Shown here: one piece after another, positions 37,159 through 45,349 of the stretch
Layout of the letters: each line of letters begins with the position of its first letter
How positions within the stretch are numbered: position 1 is the stretch's first letter
Source of the DNA: Clostridia bacterium
GTDB lineage: Bacteria; Bacillota; Clostridia; Peptostreptococcales; Anaerovoracaceae
Length of the DNA stretch: 64,000 bases
NCBI GenBank assembly: GCA_910575405.1
Contig: CAJTER010000001.1
Coordinates: 1 to 64,000, forward strand
Reading direction: 5' to 3'
Translations under genes and position numbers: made by a program
Notes under the pieces: model-generated
The model's database searches: none
What the model saw: the letters and a program-made list of their open reading frames with translations, nothing else
What the model was told of the DNA's origin: nothing

Positions 37159-38733
37159 ATGTTAGAAGCGATTCAGTATGAAGATGGCCTGCCGGTCAAG
37201 GTGCAGGTTCTGCGAATCGATCAATACCCGTGGCATACCCACAAGGATATACAGCTGATCTATGTTATTGAGGGCGAGGTGGAGCTAAAGATGATTTATG
37301 CCCGCTACCGTCTTGTAAAAAACAATATTCATGTGATCCACAATGAGGATGTTCACGGGTTTAAAGGAATCTCCAAAAATAATCTGGTAGTGGTGCTGAG
37401 CCTGAATATGGACTATTTCCTGGAATATTACCCGGATCTAGATACACAGGTTTTCAGCACTAAGGTGCACGAGGATGTTGCCACCTACAAAAAACAAATG
37501 GTTATCAAGACTTATATTTTTTCCATTATTTCCGAGCTTCACAGCAGGCACAAGGGCTACTCGGAACGCATCGCGGCCTGCTTGCGGCAGCTGATTTCCG
37601 TTTTGTATCAGGATTTCCGGGGCTTTCGCGTTAATCTGGAAAAGCGGACCTTTGAGCACGAGGTGCCCCACGACATGGTGCAGATCGACCGCATCAGCCG
37701 GGTGGTGGGCTTTATATATCAGAATTATCCTTATAAAATGAGCCTCTCCGCTATTGCAAAACAAGAGAATATCAACAATTATTATCTGTCCCACCTGTTT
37801 CAGCGGCTGGTGGGAGACAGCTTTCGCAATTTCGTCAGCATGGTGCGGGTGGAAATGTCGGAATTTGAACTGCTCACTACGGATACTTCTATTTCGCAGA
37901 TCTCGCAGAACGTAGGGTTTTCCAATGCAAAGTATTATGTGGAAAATTTCCGCCAGTGGTTTGGCTGTCATCCGAGGGAATACCGGCAGCTTTACAGGAA
38001 TGAAATTCTGGGAAGAGCTGCTGTAGCCGTCCATTATCTGCCCTTTGACAGTATCAACGATGTGATTGAGTCCTATAGTGAAACGCCTGTTTTTAAGGGG
38101 ACTGCGGGGGAGGTAAAAGCAGCCGAAATTTCCTTCAAAAAGCAGCACGCTTATGAACTCCGTCCCCAGAAGAGGCAGATCTCCGCTTCTGAATTATATT
38201 CTGCTTATGAACCGCATCAGCAGTGTCTTTTTCTGTTAAAAAACTACATGAGACTGCCCCATACGCCGATCTCTCCCTCCATTATCACAGATACTGGCTC
38301 CTGTACGGAGGGAATTTTTACTTCAAACGGCATGCCAAAGCCGCTTTACCACGTCTATCGCTTCCTGGAGCAGCAATATAATTCGGTCTGCCAGTGCGAC
38401 AACTGGTATATGGTTACGATGCAGGATAAAAATGCCCAGATTCTCTTTTTTAATGAAGAGCCGGACCGCACCCTTGATTTTGAATTTCATTTTTTCCAGA
38501 TGCCGGGGGCTTACCGCATAACAGAGCATCGTCTCTGCCCGGAGCAGTCCTGCATTGCATTCTGGAAGCAGCTGAATTTTGAGGATCCCTTAGAGCCCCA
38601 TAGCAAACACCAAATTGAAGCTATGTCCGCGCCACGCATATCCTTTGAGACCATAAACTCATCTGGCAGTTTTACCTGGTCAGTCCGCCTTGCGCCTCTG
38701 GAGATTGCCTTTGCGGAAATCACGGCTGTATAA
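37159..38733 (+). CDS. AraC family regulator with C-terminal GH39-like region
   Basis: A 524-residue protein. Residues 15-80 look like an AraC-type cupin ligand domain (WHTHKDIQLIYVIEGE). Residues about 180-280 are the paired HTH DNA-binding domain (SLSAIAKQENINNYYLSHLF and ISQISQNVGFSNAKYYVENF). The last 230 residues are not typical of AraC proteins. Pieces such as DTGSCTEGIFTSNGMPKPLY and the closing APLEIAFAEI resemble GH39/xylosidase sequences, but I do not see an intact catalytic barrel. ATG 37159 follows AAAAGGAGG by six bases. It ends base-to-base against the convergent GntR gene with no terminator. Likely a sugar-related regulator; ligand unknown. Confidence 0.8.
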   Translation: MLEAIQYEDGLPVKVQVLRIDQYPWHTHKDIQLIYVIEGEVELKMIYARYRLVKNNIHVIHNEDVHGFKGISKNNLVVVLSLNMDYFLEYYPDLDTQVFSTKVHEDVATYKKQMVIKTYIFSIISELHSRHKGYSERIAACLRQLISVLYQDFRGFRVNLEKRTFEHEVPHDMVQIDRISRVVGFIYQNYPYKMSLSAIAKQENINNYYLSHLFQRLVGDSFRNFVSMVRVEMSEFELLTTDTSISQISQNVGFSNAKYYVENFRQWFGCHPREYRQLYRNEILGRAAVAVHYLPFDSINDVIESYSETPVFKGTAGEVKAAEISFKKQHAYELRPQKRQISASELYSAYEPHQQCLFLLKNYMRLPHTPISPSIITDTGSCTEGIFTSNGMPKPLYHVYRFLEQQYNSVCQCDNWYMVTMQDKNAQILFFNEEPDRTLDFEFHFFQMPGAYRITEHRLCPEQSCIAFWKQLNFEDPLEPHSKHQIEAMSAPRISFETINSSGSFTWSVRLAPLEIAFAEITAV

Positions 38734-39405
38734 TTATTTTCTGCCCTGCTGGATCCCATCGTGTATGACCATTTCCTTCAGGCGGTCGATGTGCACGTCT
38801 GCGGCTGTTCTGGCGTCCTTAGCTCTGCCTTCCCGAATAGCCTCCAGAATCTGGCGATGCTCTTCGGGCATATTTTCTGCCCGCTTAAAATTGTCGTAGT
38901 AGATATAACGAAAGCGGAGCACTAGCTCCTGAAGCTGTTCGATCATATGTACCAAGATGTGGTTGTTGCAGGATTCTACGATAATGCGGTGAAACTTTGT
39001 ATCATAGGCGATCATATTGGCTGTATTTCCCTCTGCCACAGCCCGGTTGTAGGAGTCTGAGGCTTCCTGCAGGGTTTCCATCTGTTTGTCGGTCATGCGG
39101 GATGCCGCAAAGTAGGCGGCCAGGCCTTCCATGTCCTGACGAACTTCCAAAATGTCCACCATATCCTTTACTGATATCTGGGAAGCATATGCCCCGCGCC
39201 TGGGCTCAATGGTCACCAGTCCCTCTTTTTCCAGCTTTCGAATGGCCTCCCGGATGGGTGTACGGCTGACGCCCATGTCCTCAGCCAGCTCCACTTCCAT
39301 CATTCTGGTTCCCGGTATAATCTTCCCGGTCAGAATCTGCATCTTCAGCTCTTCGTATACGATCTCTCTCAGAGGTCTGTGATTCTGAATATCAAAGTTT
39401 AACAT
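38734..39405 (-). CDS. GntR family regulator, FadR (FCD) subfamily
   Basis: A 223-residue repressor-type protein with an N-terminal winged helix (LAEDMGVSRTPIREAIRKLEKEGL) and a C-terminal helical FCD ligand domain with the usual metal-ligand pattern (D at YDTKFH, then H in CNNHIL and EEHRQI, and H in ADVHIDR). It lies 48 bases after ispE on the same strand, an arrangement I recall from other Clostridia. Its effector and targets are unknown. Confidence 0.88.
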   Translation of the reverse strand: MLNFDIQNHRPLREIVYEELKMQILTGKIIPGTRMMEVELAEDMGVSRTPIREAIRKLEKEGLVTIEPRRGAYASQISVKDMVDILEVRQDMEGLAAYFAASRMTDKQMETLQEASDSYNRAVAEGNTANMIAYDTKFHRIIVESCNNHILVHMIEQLQELVLRFRYIYYDNFKRAENMPEEHRQILEAIREGRAKDARTAADVHIDRLKEMVIHDGIQQGRK

Positions 39406-39453
39406 TTCTTATCCTTTCCAGCTCAGTAGTTCTCGGTCTGTCCCCCCCATATA

Positions 39454-40413
39454 TCAATAGGTCGTTCTAGTCCAAAAAGTCTCACGGTTGTCTATTTTCA
39501 ACGTTTCGCAAGCCATCTGGGCATCTTTTCTCGTTCTGCAGAGAGCAAAAATAGTAGGTCCGCTTCCGCTCATCAAAACCGCGCCTTTTCCCATTATGTT
39601 CTCAACCTTGTTCTTTGTATACATAACATTAGGATACCTTGTCAGCGTAAAATTTTCAAGTACATTAATCATGTTTTTTTTAATTATTTTATAATTCCTC
39701 TGTTCCAGCGCTTTTATCAGCTGCGGCAGATCCGGTCGCCTTTCAATTGCTTTCAGCTCAAGACCCTGATAGACCTCTGCCGTGGAAACGCCGATAGGCG
39801 GCTTTGTCAGTAAGAGGTGACTCTTCAGTCCCTGTCTCAAGGGCTGCAGGTCAGTTCCAGTGCCCCTGGCAACGGCGCAGTGGGCTGCAAGAGGATCCTC
39901 GCTCAGCCCCAGTTCTGTGTTTGCCTTTGCCTGCCCCATGATGGAAAAGGGAACATCCGATCCCAGGCTGCTGCCTACTTGGCAAAGCTCCTTCACATCA
40001 AGATGAAGGTCCCACAAGACATTCAAAGCGTGCAGAACTGCCGCTCCGTTTCCGCTGCCTCCCGCAAGTCCGGCAGCTACTGGAATCCGTTTTTTGATAT
40101 CAATGCGGATTTTGCCCCGTTTTCCCATTCCATAAAGCTCTGCCATCCTCTGGGCAGCCTGATAGGCCAGATTGCGCTGATCCCGCGGCAGCCAGGGCTT
40201 GTTTGCGGAAACCTCGATTTTTATGGCCTCATCCTCCAGACCACTTTGCTCCGCAGCCTTTTGGCTATCCTCTATCCATTTGACAGATAGGTCATCACAG
40301 AGCAAAATCTGCTGCATGATCATTTCCACCTCATGATAACCGTTTTCCAGTCTCCTGAGGACGTCAAGGCAAAGATTAATTTTTCCGTAGGAACGTAGTT
40401 GAATCTGCTTCAT
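39454..40413 (-). CDS. ispE: 4-diphosphocytidyl-2-C-methyl-D-erythritol kinase
   Basis: A 319-residue GHMP kinase of the non-mevalonate isoprenoid pathway that phosphorylates CDP-methylerythritol. Motif 1 is SYGKINLCLDVL at the N-terminus, the ATP loop PVAAGLAGGSGNGAA lies near residue 107, and the C-terminal MSGSGPTIFAL motif near 280. The middle Asn-Ala of the classical GGSSNAA loop is replaced by GGSGNGA, a mild variation. ATG 40413 follows GGGAG by seven bases. A hairpin separates it from the upstream Ig-like gene. Confidence 0.94.
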   Translation of the reverse strand: MKQIQLRSYGKINLCLDVLRRLENGYHEVEMIMQQILLCDDLSVKWIEDSQKAAEQSGLEDEAIKIEVSANKPWLPRDQRNLAYQAAQRMAELYGMGKRGKIRIDIKKRIPVAAGLAGGSGNGAAVLHALNVLWDLHLDVKELCQVGSSLGSDVPFSIMGQAKANTELGLSEDPLAAHCAVARGTGTDLQPLRQGLKSHLLLTKPPIGVSTAEVYQGLELKAIERRPDLPQLIKALEQRNYKIIKKNMINVLENFTLTRYPNVMYTKNKVENIMGKGAVLMSGSGPTIFALCRTRKDAQMACETLKIDNRETFWTRTTY

Positions 40414-40446
40414 ATGATTTCTCCCGCACAATAATATTCATACTAT

Positions 40447-40472
40447 AAAATGAGCGGAAATACCGCTCATTT
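40447..40472 (-). terminator. terminator of the Ig-like protein gene
   Basis: Perfect ten-base-pair stem AAATGAGCGG / CCGCTCATTT (40448-40457, 40463-40472) with loop AAATA; minus-strand tail TTTTATAG. Confidence 0.75.
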
Positions 40473-40547
40473 CTGTTTTCATATATCCGGTTCAAAGGCT
40501 AGCTCATGCTCCCATGCTCTCGCTTGATATTGCCTGCTCTGCCGAAT

Positions 40548-41429
40548 TTATTTTTTCTTGGACTTGTTCTTGCTGTTTTTCTGCTTTCCGGTCTGATTCT
40601 TAGGTCTTGTAGTGCCTTTATTTGACGCAGCTGCCTGGGACTGTTTCTTTGGCGCCTTGTATTTGCCGCCGCCCGCAGAAATCGGACGCGGGCCTGTTAC
40701 CCTCTTTCTATTGGGATCCGCTGCTTTTCGTTCCTTTTCCTCTTCTTCACGTTCCTTCTGGTATTTGGCCGCCCGCTTTGCGGCAGCAGCTGCCTCTTTT
40801 TCCTTGATCTTTTTGTCCTTTTCGACGATTTCTTCAACTGATTTTCCAGTGCGCTTTGCTTCCTTGTAAGGATTTACTGTTTCGTGCTTTCCTTTTTCCG
40901 CCTTTTCCTTTTCCATCTGCCGCTTCATGCTTCTGGAGGAGAAGAAGATCATACCGACTACCATGACGACCATCATCAGCATGTTGATAGTCATAGCCCG
41001 CGACTGGTTCAGTGTGGTAAAGCTTACCTTGTCCTGGCTTGCCAGAGTCTGCCCGCTGGCTGCCTTAAATCCCGGATCAATGGTCAGGGTATATTTACTG
41101 TCGCTCTTAACCGTTGTATCATCACTTGTCAGTACCATCATCAGCCCCTCTTCATCCGGGCTGTAGGCAACATAAATTGGAAGGGATTTTCCCTTTTCGT
41201 CCACCAGCTTGATATGTTTTTTATTGGCCTTTCGCGCGTTCTGATCCTTTGGCCTTACGTCCTGATTAAACCAGACTTTAATACTGACATTTTCCACCGA
41301 AGTGCCGGTTGCCCCATCCTCTGGATACTGCTTTTCGATGATCAGTCCGTCCTGCTTTGCAAAACAGGCAGACGCCGACATTGCAAACAGCATAATGCAA
41401 AGACATACGATAGCGCCTATTCTTTTCAT
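40548..41429 (-). CDS. membrane-anchored protein with SbsA Ig-like domain and basic cytosolic tail
   Basis: A 293-residue protein. Residues 1-24 form a signal peptide (MKRIGAIVCLCIMLFAMSASACFA). Residues 28-138 resemble the bacterial Ig-like/SbsA domain (PEDGATGTSVENVSIKVWFN...YTLTIDPG). One membrane helix spans about 147-163. The remaining 130 residues are very rich in Lys, Glu and Ala: a charged coiled coil followed by a Lys/Ser/Asn tail. Function unknown; the build suggests an extracellular sensing or adhesion domain linked to a cytosolic tail that could bind nucleic acid or acidic lipids. Start ATG follows GGAGG and overlaps the tadA stop (ATGA). Confidence 0.75.
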   Translation of the reverse strand: MKRIGAIVCLCIMLFAMSASACFAKQDGLIIEKQYPEDGATGTSVENVSIKVWFNQDVRPKDQNARKANKKHIKLVDEKGKSLPIYVAYSPDEEGLMMVLTSDDTTVKSDSKYTLTIDPGFKAASGQTLASQDKVSFTTLNQSRAMTINMLMMVVMVVGMIFFSSRSMKRQMEKEKAEKGKHETVNPYKEAKRTGKSVEEIVEKDKKIKEKEAAAAAKRAAKYQKEREEEEKERKAADPNRKRVTGPRPISAGGGKYKAPKKQSQAAASNKGTTRPKNQTGKQKNSKNKSKKK

Positions 41430-41893
41430 AATATTTTTTCCTCCGACTTTTTCTTTCTCAGTTCCTTAAAAAATGCTTTCAGTATGGTTTGACATTCTGT
41501 CTGCATCATTCCCGTTTCTATTTCAACGTAGTGGTTCAGCCGTGGTTCCTGTGGTATGTTGAATACAGAGCCGCAGGCTCCGCTCTTTGGATCCATGGTT
41601 CCGATGTAAAGCTTTTCGATACGTGCCCAGACAATGGCGCCGGCACACATGGCGCAGGGTTCTGCTGTAACATATAAACTGCAGCCTGACAGCCGCCATC
41701 CTCCCAGCTCCTTTGCAGCCTGACGCAGCGCTAAAAGCTCCGCGTGAGCCGTAGGATCCTTGGAGGTTTCGGTCAGGTTATGCCCCCGGCCTATGATGAT
41801 TCCGTCCTTTTCCACTACCGCACCGATTGGCACTTCTCCCAGCTCGTAAGCTGCTCTGGCCTCTTTTAAGGCTTCTGACATATAATTTCTCAT
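41426..41893 (-). CDS. tadA: tRNA-specific adenosine deaminase
   Basis: A 155-residue zinc deaminase converting A34 to inosine in tRNA-Arg(ACG). The zinc site is intact: HAE (TAHAEL) with the catalytic Glu, and PCAMC. The N-terminus EALKEARAAYELGEVPIGAVV is typical. I take ATG 41893; a TTG at 41932 would add 13 non-conserved residues, and ATG 41881 is another option. The ribosome site is weak for all. It overlaps the next gene by four bases. Confidence 0.93.
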   Translation of the reverse strand: MRNYMSEALKEARAAYELGEVPIGAVVEKDGIIIGRGHNLTETSKDPTAHAELLALRQAAKELGGWRLSGCSLYVTAEPCAMCAGAIVWARIEKLYIGTMDPKSGACGSVFNIPQEPRLNHYVEIETGMMQTECQTILKAFFKELRKKKSEEKIL

Positions 41894-41980
41894 ATACTTT
41901 ACAATGTTATCATACTTTTGCCCCTGCCGCAAGCAGAGATTGCCTCAAAAAAGACAGGGAGGCGCATTTGCAAAGAAAAA

Positions 41981-42002
41981 AGAGACGGGTTTTCCCATCT
42001 CT
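41981..42002 (-). terminator. terminator upstream of tadA
   Basis: On the minus strand AGAGATGGG-AAAA-CCCGTCTCT (nine pairs, one G.U) followed by six T. It ends the preceding gene at 42067. Confidence 0.9.
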
Positions 42003-42066
42003 CTGATTTCTCCCTAATAATATGTACGTACATACCGCGCCCTGCCTGATGGAAGTTTTTACATAC

Positions 42067-42726
42067 TCAGGATCGTATGCCCAGCGCCCCGCGGCCCGCC
42101 TGCTGCCGGTAAGCGGAAAGAAGCTTTGCAAGCTCCCAAAAGCTGGTCTTGCTCTCTGTCAGCTGAAGCTGCATGCTTCGCTCTTCCTCCGTATAGTAGG
42201 CATTAAAGGATTGCCCGCTGTTCTGGGTCATCCACAGATTGTATTCCAGATTTTTCAGACCGTATTTGGGATACTGATAATCCAGGCTCCCCGAAGCCGG
42301 ATTGACGGTAAAGCAGCTGTGAAAGCCTTCCCGCACTACGCCCTTGTTCATAAAGGTTTCGCCATTTAAAAAGGCATCGTAAAGAGCCTTCGGATATACG
42401 GCGATCATGTTGAGCCCGTTTTCCTGCGGACGATTCGGAACGACTCCCTCCGCCATCATCTGCTGCGCCAGCTCATAAAGAGCCTCTTCATCCATGCGCT
42501 CAATATCATATTGTTTTATCAGATCCTCCAGCTTTTCTTCTGTCAGGCCCGGAAATTTGCTTAAAATTTCGCTTTTCTTGCTCTCAAGGGGATCGCCTGC
42601 GCTGCTCTGCTGGCTCGCGGCAGCCCTGGCCATGAAGCGGCTGTGAAAATCGGAGGCTCCTGCCTTTGTCTGCTGCTGCGTGCTGCTGAAAGCTCCTGCT
42701 GGTCCAAAACCCGGTTGTATCATCAT
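42067..42726 (-). CDS. protein of unknown function (219 aa)
   Basis: I do not recognise this protein. It has no signal peptide or membrane segment. The first 45 residues are low-complexity (Gln/Ser/Ala rich). Residues about 50-95 are likely helical (FPGLTEEKLEDLIKQYDIER, then DEEALYELAQQMMAEGVVPN), and the rest is mixed with several aromatic residues. It is supported as a real gene by ATG preceded by GGAGG at eight bases and by a strong terminator behind it. It stands between an unknown gene and tadA. Confidence 0.7.
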   Translation of the reverse strand: MMIQPGFGPAGAFSSTQQQTKAGASDFHSRFMARAAASQQSSAGDPLESKKSEILSKFPGLTEEKLEDLIKQYDIERMDEEALYELAQQMMAEGVVPNRPQENGLNMIAVYPKALYDAFLNGETFMNKGVVREGFHSCFTVNPASGSLDYQYPKYGLKNLEYNLWMTQNSGQSFNAYYTEEERSMQLQLTESKTSFWELAKLLSAYRQQAGRGALGIRS

Positions 42727-42802
42727 TTTAGTGTCCTCCTCGGTTGGAAATAAATTTTCTATATTTCCTCAAGTATATCACACTGCCCTGAAAATTCAAG
42801 CC

Positions 42803-43693
42803 TCATTTCTTCCTGCTGCCGGCGCCGCCGCGTGGGTCTTCAATGTCTCCTGTGTCCCTCCGGATTCCCGCGATCCAGTAGCCATATGCGATTTGGCGAT
42901 CCTCCAGGCTGGCCTCCTCCCGGTCCGCGCAGTAAACTTCCGCTCCCCTGATGGGCTGCCAGAGGACAAAACCGGAGCTTCCCTCTTCCGGCTGTTCCTG
43001 CTCCAGATAACGCCCCGGCACTCCTATGTAATAAAAGGTCTCCGTTATGCCAAAGATAAAATGCCGGTAACGGCAGATCATGCTCCTGGAGTCCGGGGAT
43101 ATGAGGGGGAATGCGCTGAGATTCGGGATTCGCCTCCATTCGGCACCCAGCTTATCCTCTTTAAAGGGAACCGTCCTGCCATACAGCTCCTTTTTTTGTT
43201 CGATTGCCTTGCAGCACCGCAGGATATACTGGTTGTAATAACGGTTAAAAGGCCCGCAGCCCCTTCTGCAGCGGCGGGTTTCCGGCAGCTCCACAGCTCC
43301 TTCCAGTACAGGATGAAGCGGCTCTCTGTAGTTTGAGGTGGATACAGCCACGATGATGGCTATAGTAAAGCTGCTGAGGCCATTGCCATTTCCATCCATA
43401 TCATGGGGGTTGATTCTGAAATAGGTTTCCCCTTTCCCCCCTGCGCTCACCAGTAGATTTCCCACAATACTATATATGGTCTTTTCATGCTTTTTTCCAA
43501 AGAAGATCAATTTGTAAATGTAGCTTCCCCGTTCAAAGCATTTCAGGTTTTCTACCCCTGCCCGTATGCTGGCCCTGCCCGCGCCCATCTGCAGCTTGAG
43601 GTATCCTTTTACTGGCTGTTTTTTATCCAATGCAAAGCTGCGGTTCTGTTCCTGCAGCATAATGAAACTTTTTTTATGATTGATGCACTCCAT
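42803..43693 (-). CDS. conserved clostridial-type protein of unknown function (296 aa)
   Basis: A soluble 296-residue protein with no signal peptide. The N-terminus (SFALDKKQPVKGYLKLQMG...ASIRAGVENL) reads as beta-rich. The C-terminal part (FIFGITETFYYIGVPGRYLEQEQ...GFVLWQPIRG...GYWIAGI) resembles unnamed Clostridia proteins that I recall as DUF6128-like, from memory only. The centre has a Cys/Arg cluster (ETRRCRRGCG). Start ATG follows AAGGAGG. It is divergent from the CvpA gene. Confidence 0.65.
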   Translation of the reverse strand: MECINHKKSFIMLQEQNRSFALDKKQPVKGYLKLQMGAGRASIRAGVENLKCFERGSYIYKLIFFGKKHEKTIYSIVGNLLVSAGGKGETYFRINPHDMDGNGNGLSSFTIAIIVAVSTSNYREPLHPVLEGAVELPETRRCRRGCGPFNRYYNQYILRCCKAIEQKKELYGRTVPFKEDKLGAEWRRIPNLSAFPLISPDSRSMICRYRHFIFGITETFYYIGVPGRYLEQEQPEEGSSGFVLWQPIRGAEVYCADREEASLEDRQIAYGYWIAGIRRDTGDIEDPRGGAGSRKK

Positions 43694-43707
43694 GTCCCGT
43701 TGCCTCC

Positions 43708-43736
43708 TTGATTTTTTGCTGGTTTTCTAGTAATAT
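43708..43736 (+). promoter_or_regulatory. probable promoter of the CvpA-type gene
   Basis: TTGATT (43708-43713) and TAATAT (43731-43736) with a 17-base spacer, 45 bases before the TTG start codon. Confidence 0.55.
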
Positions 43737-43780
43737 ATGAGTAGGAAAAGACACCTATTCAATGAAAATGGAGGTATGTT

Positions 43781-44419
43781 TTGGTTTTTGATATTATTAT
43801 AGCGCTCATATTAGTCTCTTCGATGGCTTTTGGCTTTCGCAAGGGATTCGTGTATACCATTACTCATACATTAGGCTGGTTTGTTGCCATGGCTGCGGCT
43901 CTCGTTGCTTCCGGTCCGGTTCGCGGGCTTGTGCAGGCGAATACGGATTTGGACGAGCGTGCCCGGGAGATGTTTCTGGAAAAACTGAATTTATCTTCCG
44001 ATGCGATCAATACTGCGGTAGGAAGCCTGCCGCCCCTTTTGAAAAACGGGCTTGACCCCTCCTCGCCTGAAATTGTGCACGCTCTTGCGGAAAAGCTGAC
44101 ATTCCTGACCATGACGATTCTCTGTTTCGCAGTTTTGTTCCTGGTAATCAAAGCGATTCTGTTTCTCATAACACTTGCGCTGCTGAAAAAGGACGGAGGA
44201 TTTTCCGGGGTTTTGGACGGCATCCTTGGAATGGTCGCAGGTCTTATAAAGGGCATTATCTTTGTGTTTGTCTTTCTGGCGCTTTTGGTACCCTTTACGA
44301 ATTTGTTTTCGACAGCCAGCACCCAGCTCCTTGCAGACAGCCTGAAGGGCTCCTATGTTGCCGGTTCCCTGTATGAAAGCAATTTTATCATGGTGATTAT
44401 TGAGAATTATTTATCGTAA
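43781..44419 (+). CDS. CvpA family membrane protein
   Basis: A 212-residue protein of the CvpA/colicin V production family with four likely membrane helices (about residues 5-20, 24-45, 105-130, 145-172). The typical opening DIIIALILVSSMAFGFRKGF is present. Family members are tied to envelope stress and bile or division phenotypes; biochemical function is unsettled. It begins with TTG at 43781, six bases after GGAGG; a nearby ATG is out of frame. Monocistronic, ended by a bidirectional terminator. Confidence 0.82.
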   Translation: MVFDIIIALILVSSMAFGFRKGFVYTITHTLGWFVAMAAALVASGPVRGLVQANTDLDERAREMFLEKLNLSSDAINTAVGSLPPLLKNGLDPSSPEIVHALAEKLTFLTMTILCFAVLFLVIKAILFLITLALLKKDGGFSGVLDGILGMVAGLIKGIIFVFVFLALLVPFTNLFSTASTQLLADSLKGSYVAGSLYESNFIMVIIENYLS

Positions 44420-44469
44420 TTCTGCGATATATAAAGTTTACTGTATCTCACTATTTCTGGCAAAAACAA

Positions 44470-44509
44470 AAAAGAGCATTGAATCCGTTATATGGTTCAG
44501 TGCTCTTTT
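44470..44509. terminator. bidirectional terminator between CvpA and sortase genes
   Basis: Arms 44470-44486 and 44494-44509 form an AAAAGAGCA.TGAA stem with one G.U and one bulge; T runs on both strands, strongest on the minus strand (TTTTTTGTTTTTG). Confidence 0.88.
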
Positions 44510-44551
44510 ATTGTTCTATTGTCTTGCTGATCTGTTTTTCTTTTTTGCAAA

Positions 44552-45310
44552 TTATTTTATCCGCTTTGCCACGACGGCAAACCGTCCCACTTTTCCCGGC
44601 ACATGGTAGCTGCAGGTGGAAAGTGTGATGAGCTGCTCTCCCTCGGTTACACTGGCGCCTGTATCATACAGGGCAAGAGAGCGAACGCCTGCCATATATT
44701 CGTCCAGCTGTTTTGCGCCAGTAAGGCCTGCGTAAGTGTAATATTTGAACACATCCTCATCCTCCGGATAAATCTGGGAGTAAAAAGCTGCGACTACCTG
44801 ATATTCGCCCTGGCCGCCTTTGTAAATGGTGTCAAACTTGATGATGGGATGCTCTTTGTAAAAATCCTCCTCCGCATATTTGAGCAGATTTTGAAACATG
44901 GTCCCATCCTTCATATGATGCCCATATATCAGCCAGTTTCCAGTAGGCGCGAAAATATCACTGTCCTTGTCGAGAAACGGGACTCCAGATATTTTGTCCT
45001 CCTTTTTAAAGTTACGCCGCAGATAAAACTCCGGATCCTCGGGAGTCTGCATAACCGGGTAGTCGATCTTCGTTCCGTCGATTTTGACCCAGCCGATCAC
45101 GTCGTGATTTTTTTTGTACAGCTTCACATACTTGGCATCTATAATACCCTTGTCTGTGACTAAGTCGTCCTTCCCTGCTTCCAGGTTCCCCAGATCGGAC
45201 AATTCCTTTGAAGCCATCCATCCGGTTATATAATGATGTGCCAGTACGCTTCCCGCGCCGAGGAACACCAGCAGGGCGATGATAAATACGATCTTTCTTG
45301 CTAAACTCAT
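44552..45310 (-). CDS. srtB: class B sortase
   Basis: A 252-residue membrane-anchored cysteine transpeptidase. The N-terminal helix at residues 6-25 acts as signal anchor. The extracellular catalytic domain shows the His motif WLIYGHHM near residue 130, the catalytic Cys233 in TLSTCSY, and the trailing FAVVAKR arginine. The insertion pattern and DYPVMQT segment fit class B. It would attach proteins to peptidoglycan or, in some species, build pili. A secreted protein gene lies 39 bases upstream on the same strand but has no visible sorting signal. Confidence 0.93.
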   Translation of the reverse strand: MSLARKIVFIIALLVFLGAGSVLAHHYITGWMASKELSDLGNLEAGKDDLVTDKGIIDAKYVKLYKKNHDVIGWVKIDGTKIDYPVMQTPEDPEFYLRRNFKKEDKISGVPFLDKDSDIFAPTGNWLIYGHHMKDGTMFQNLLKYAEEDFYKEHPIIKFDTIYKGGQGEYQVVAAFYSQIYPEDEDVFKYYTYAGLTGAKQLDEYMAGVRSLALYDTGASVTEGEQLITLSTCSYHVPGKVGRFAVVAKRIK

Positions 45311-45349
45311 ACCAGTTCCATCCTTTTTTAACTAATAAGCTTTTGCGGA

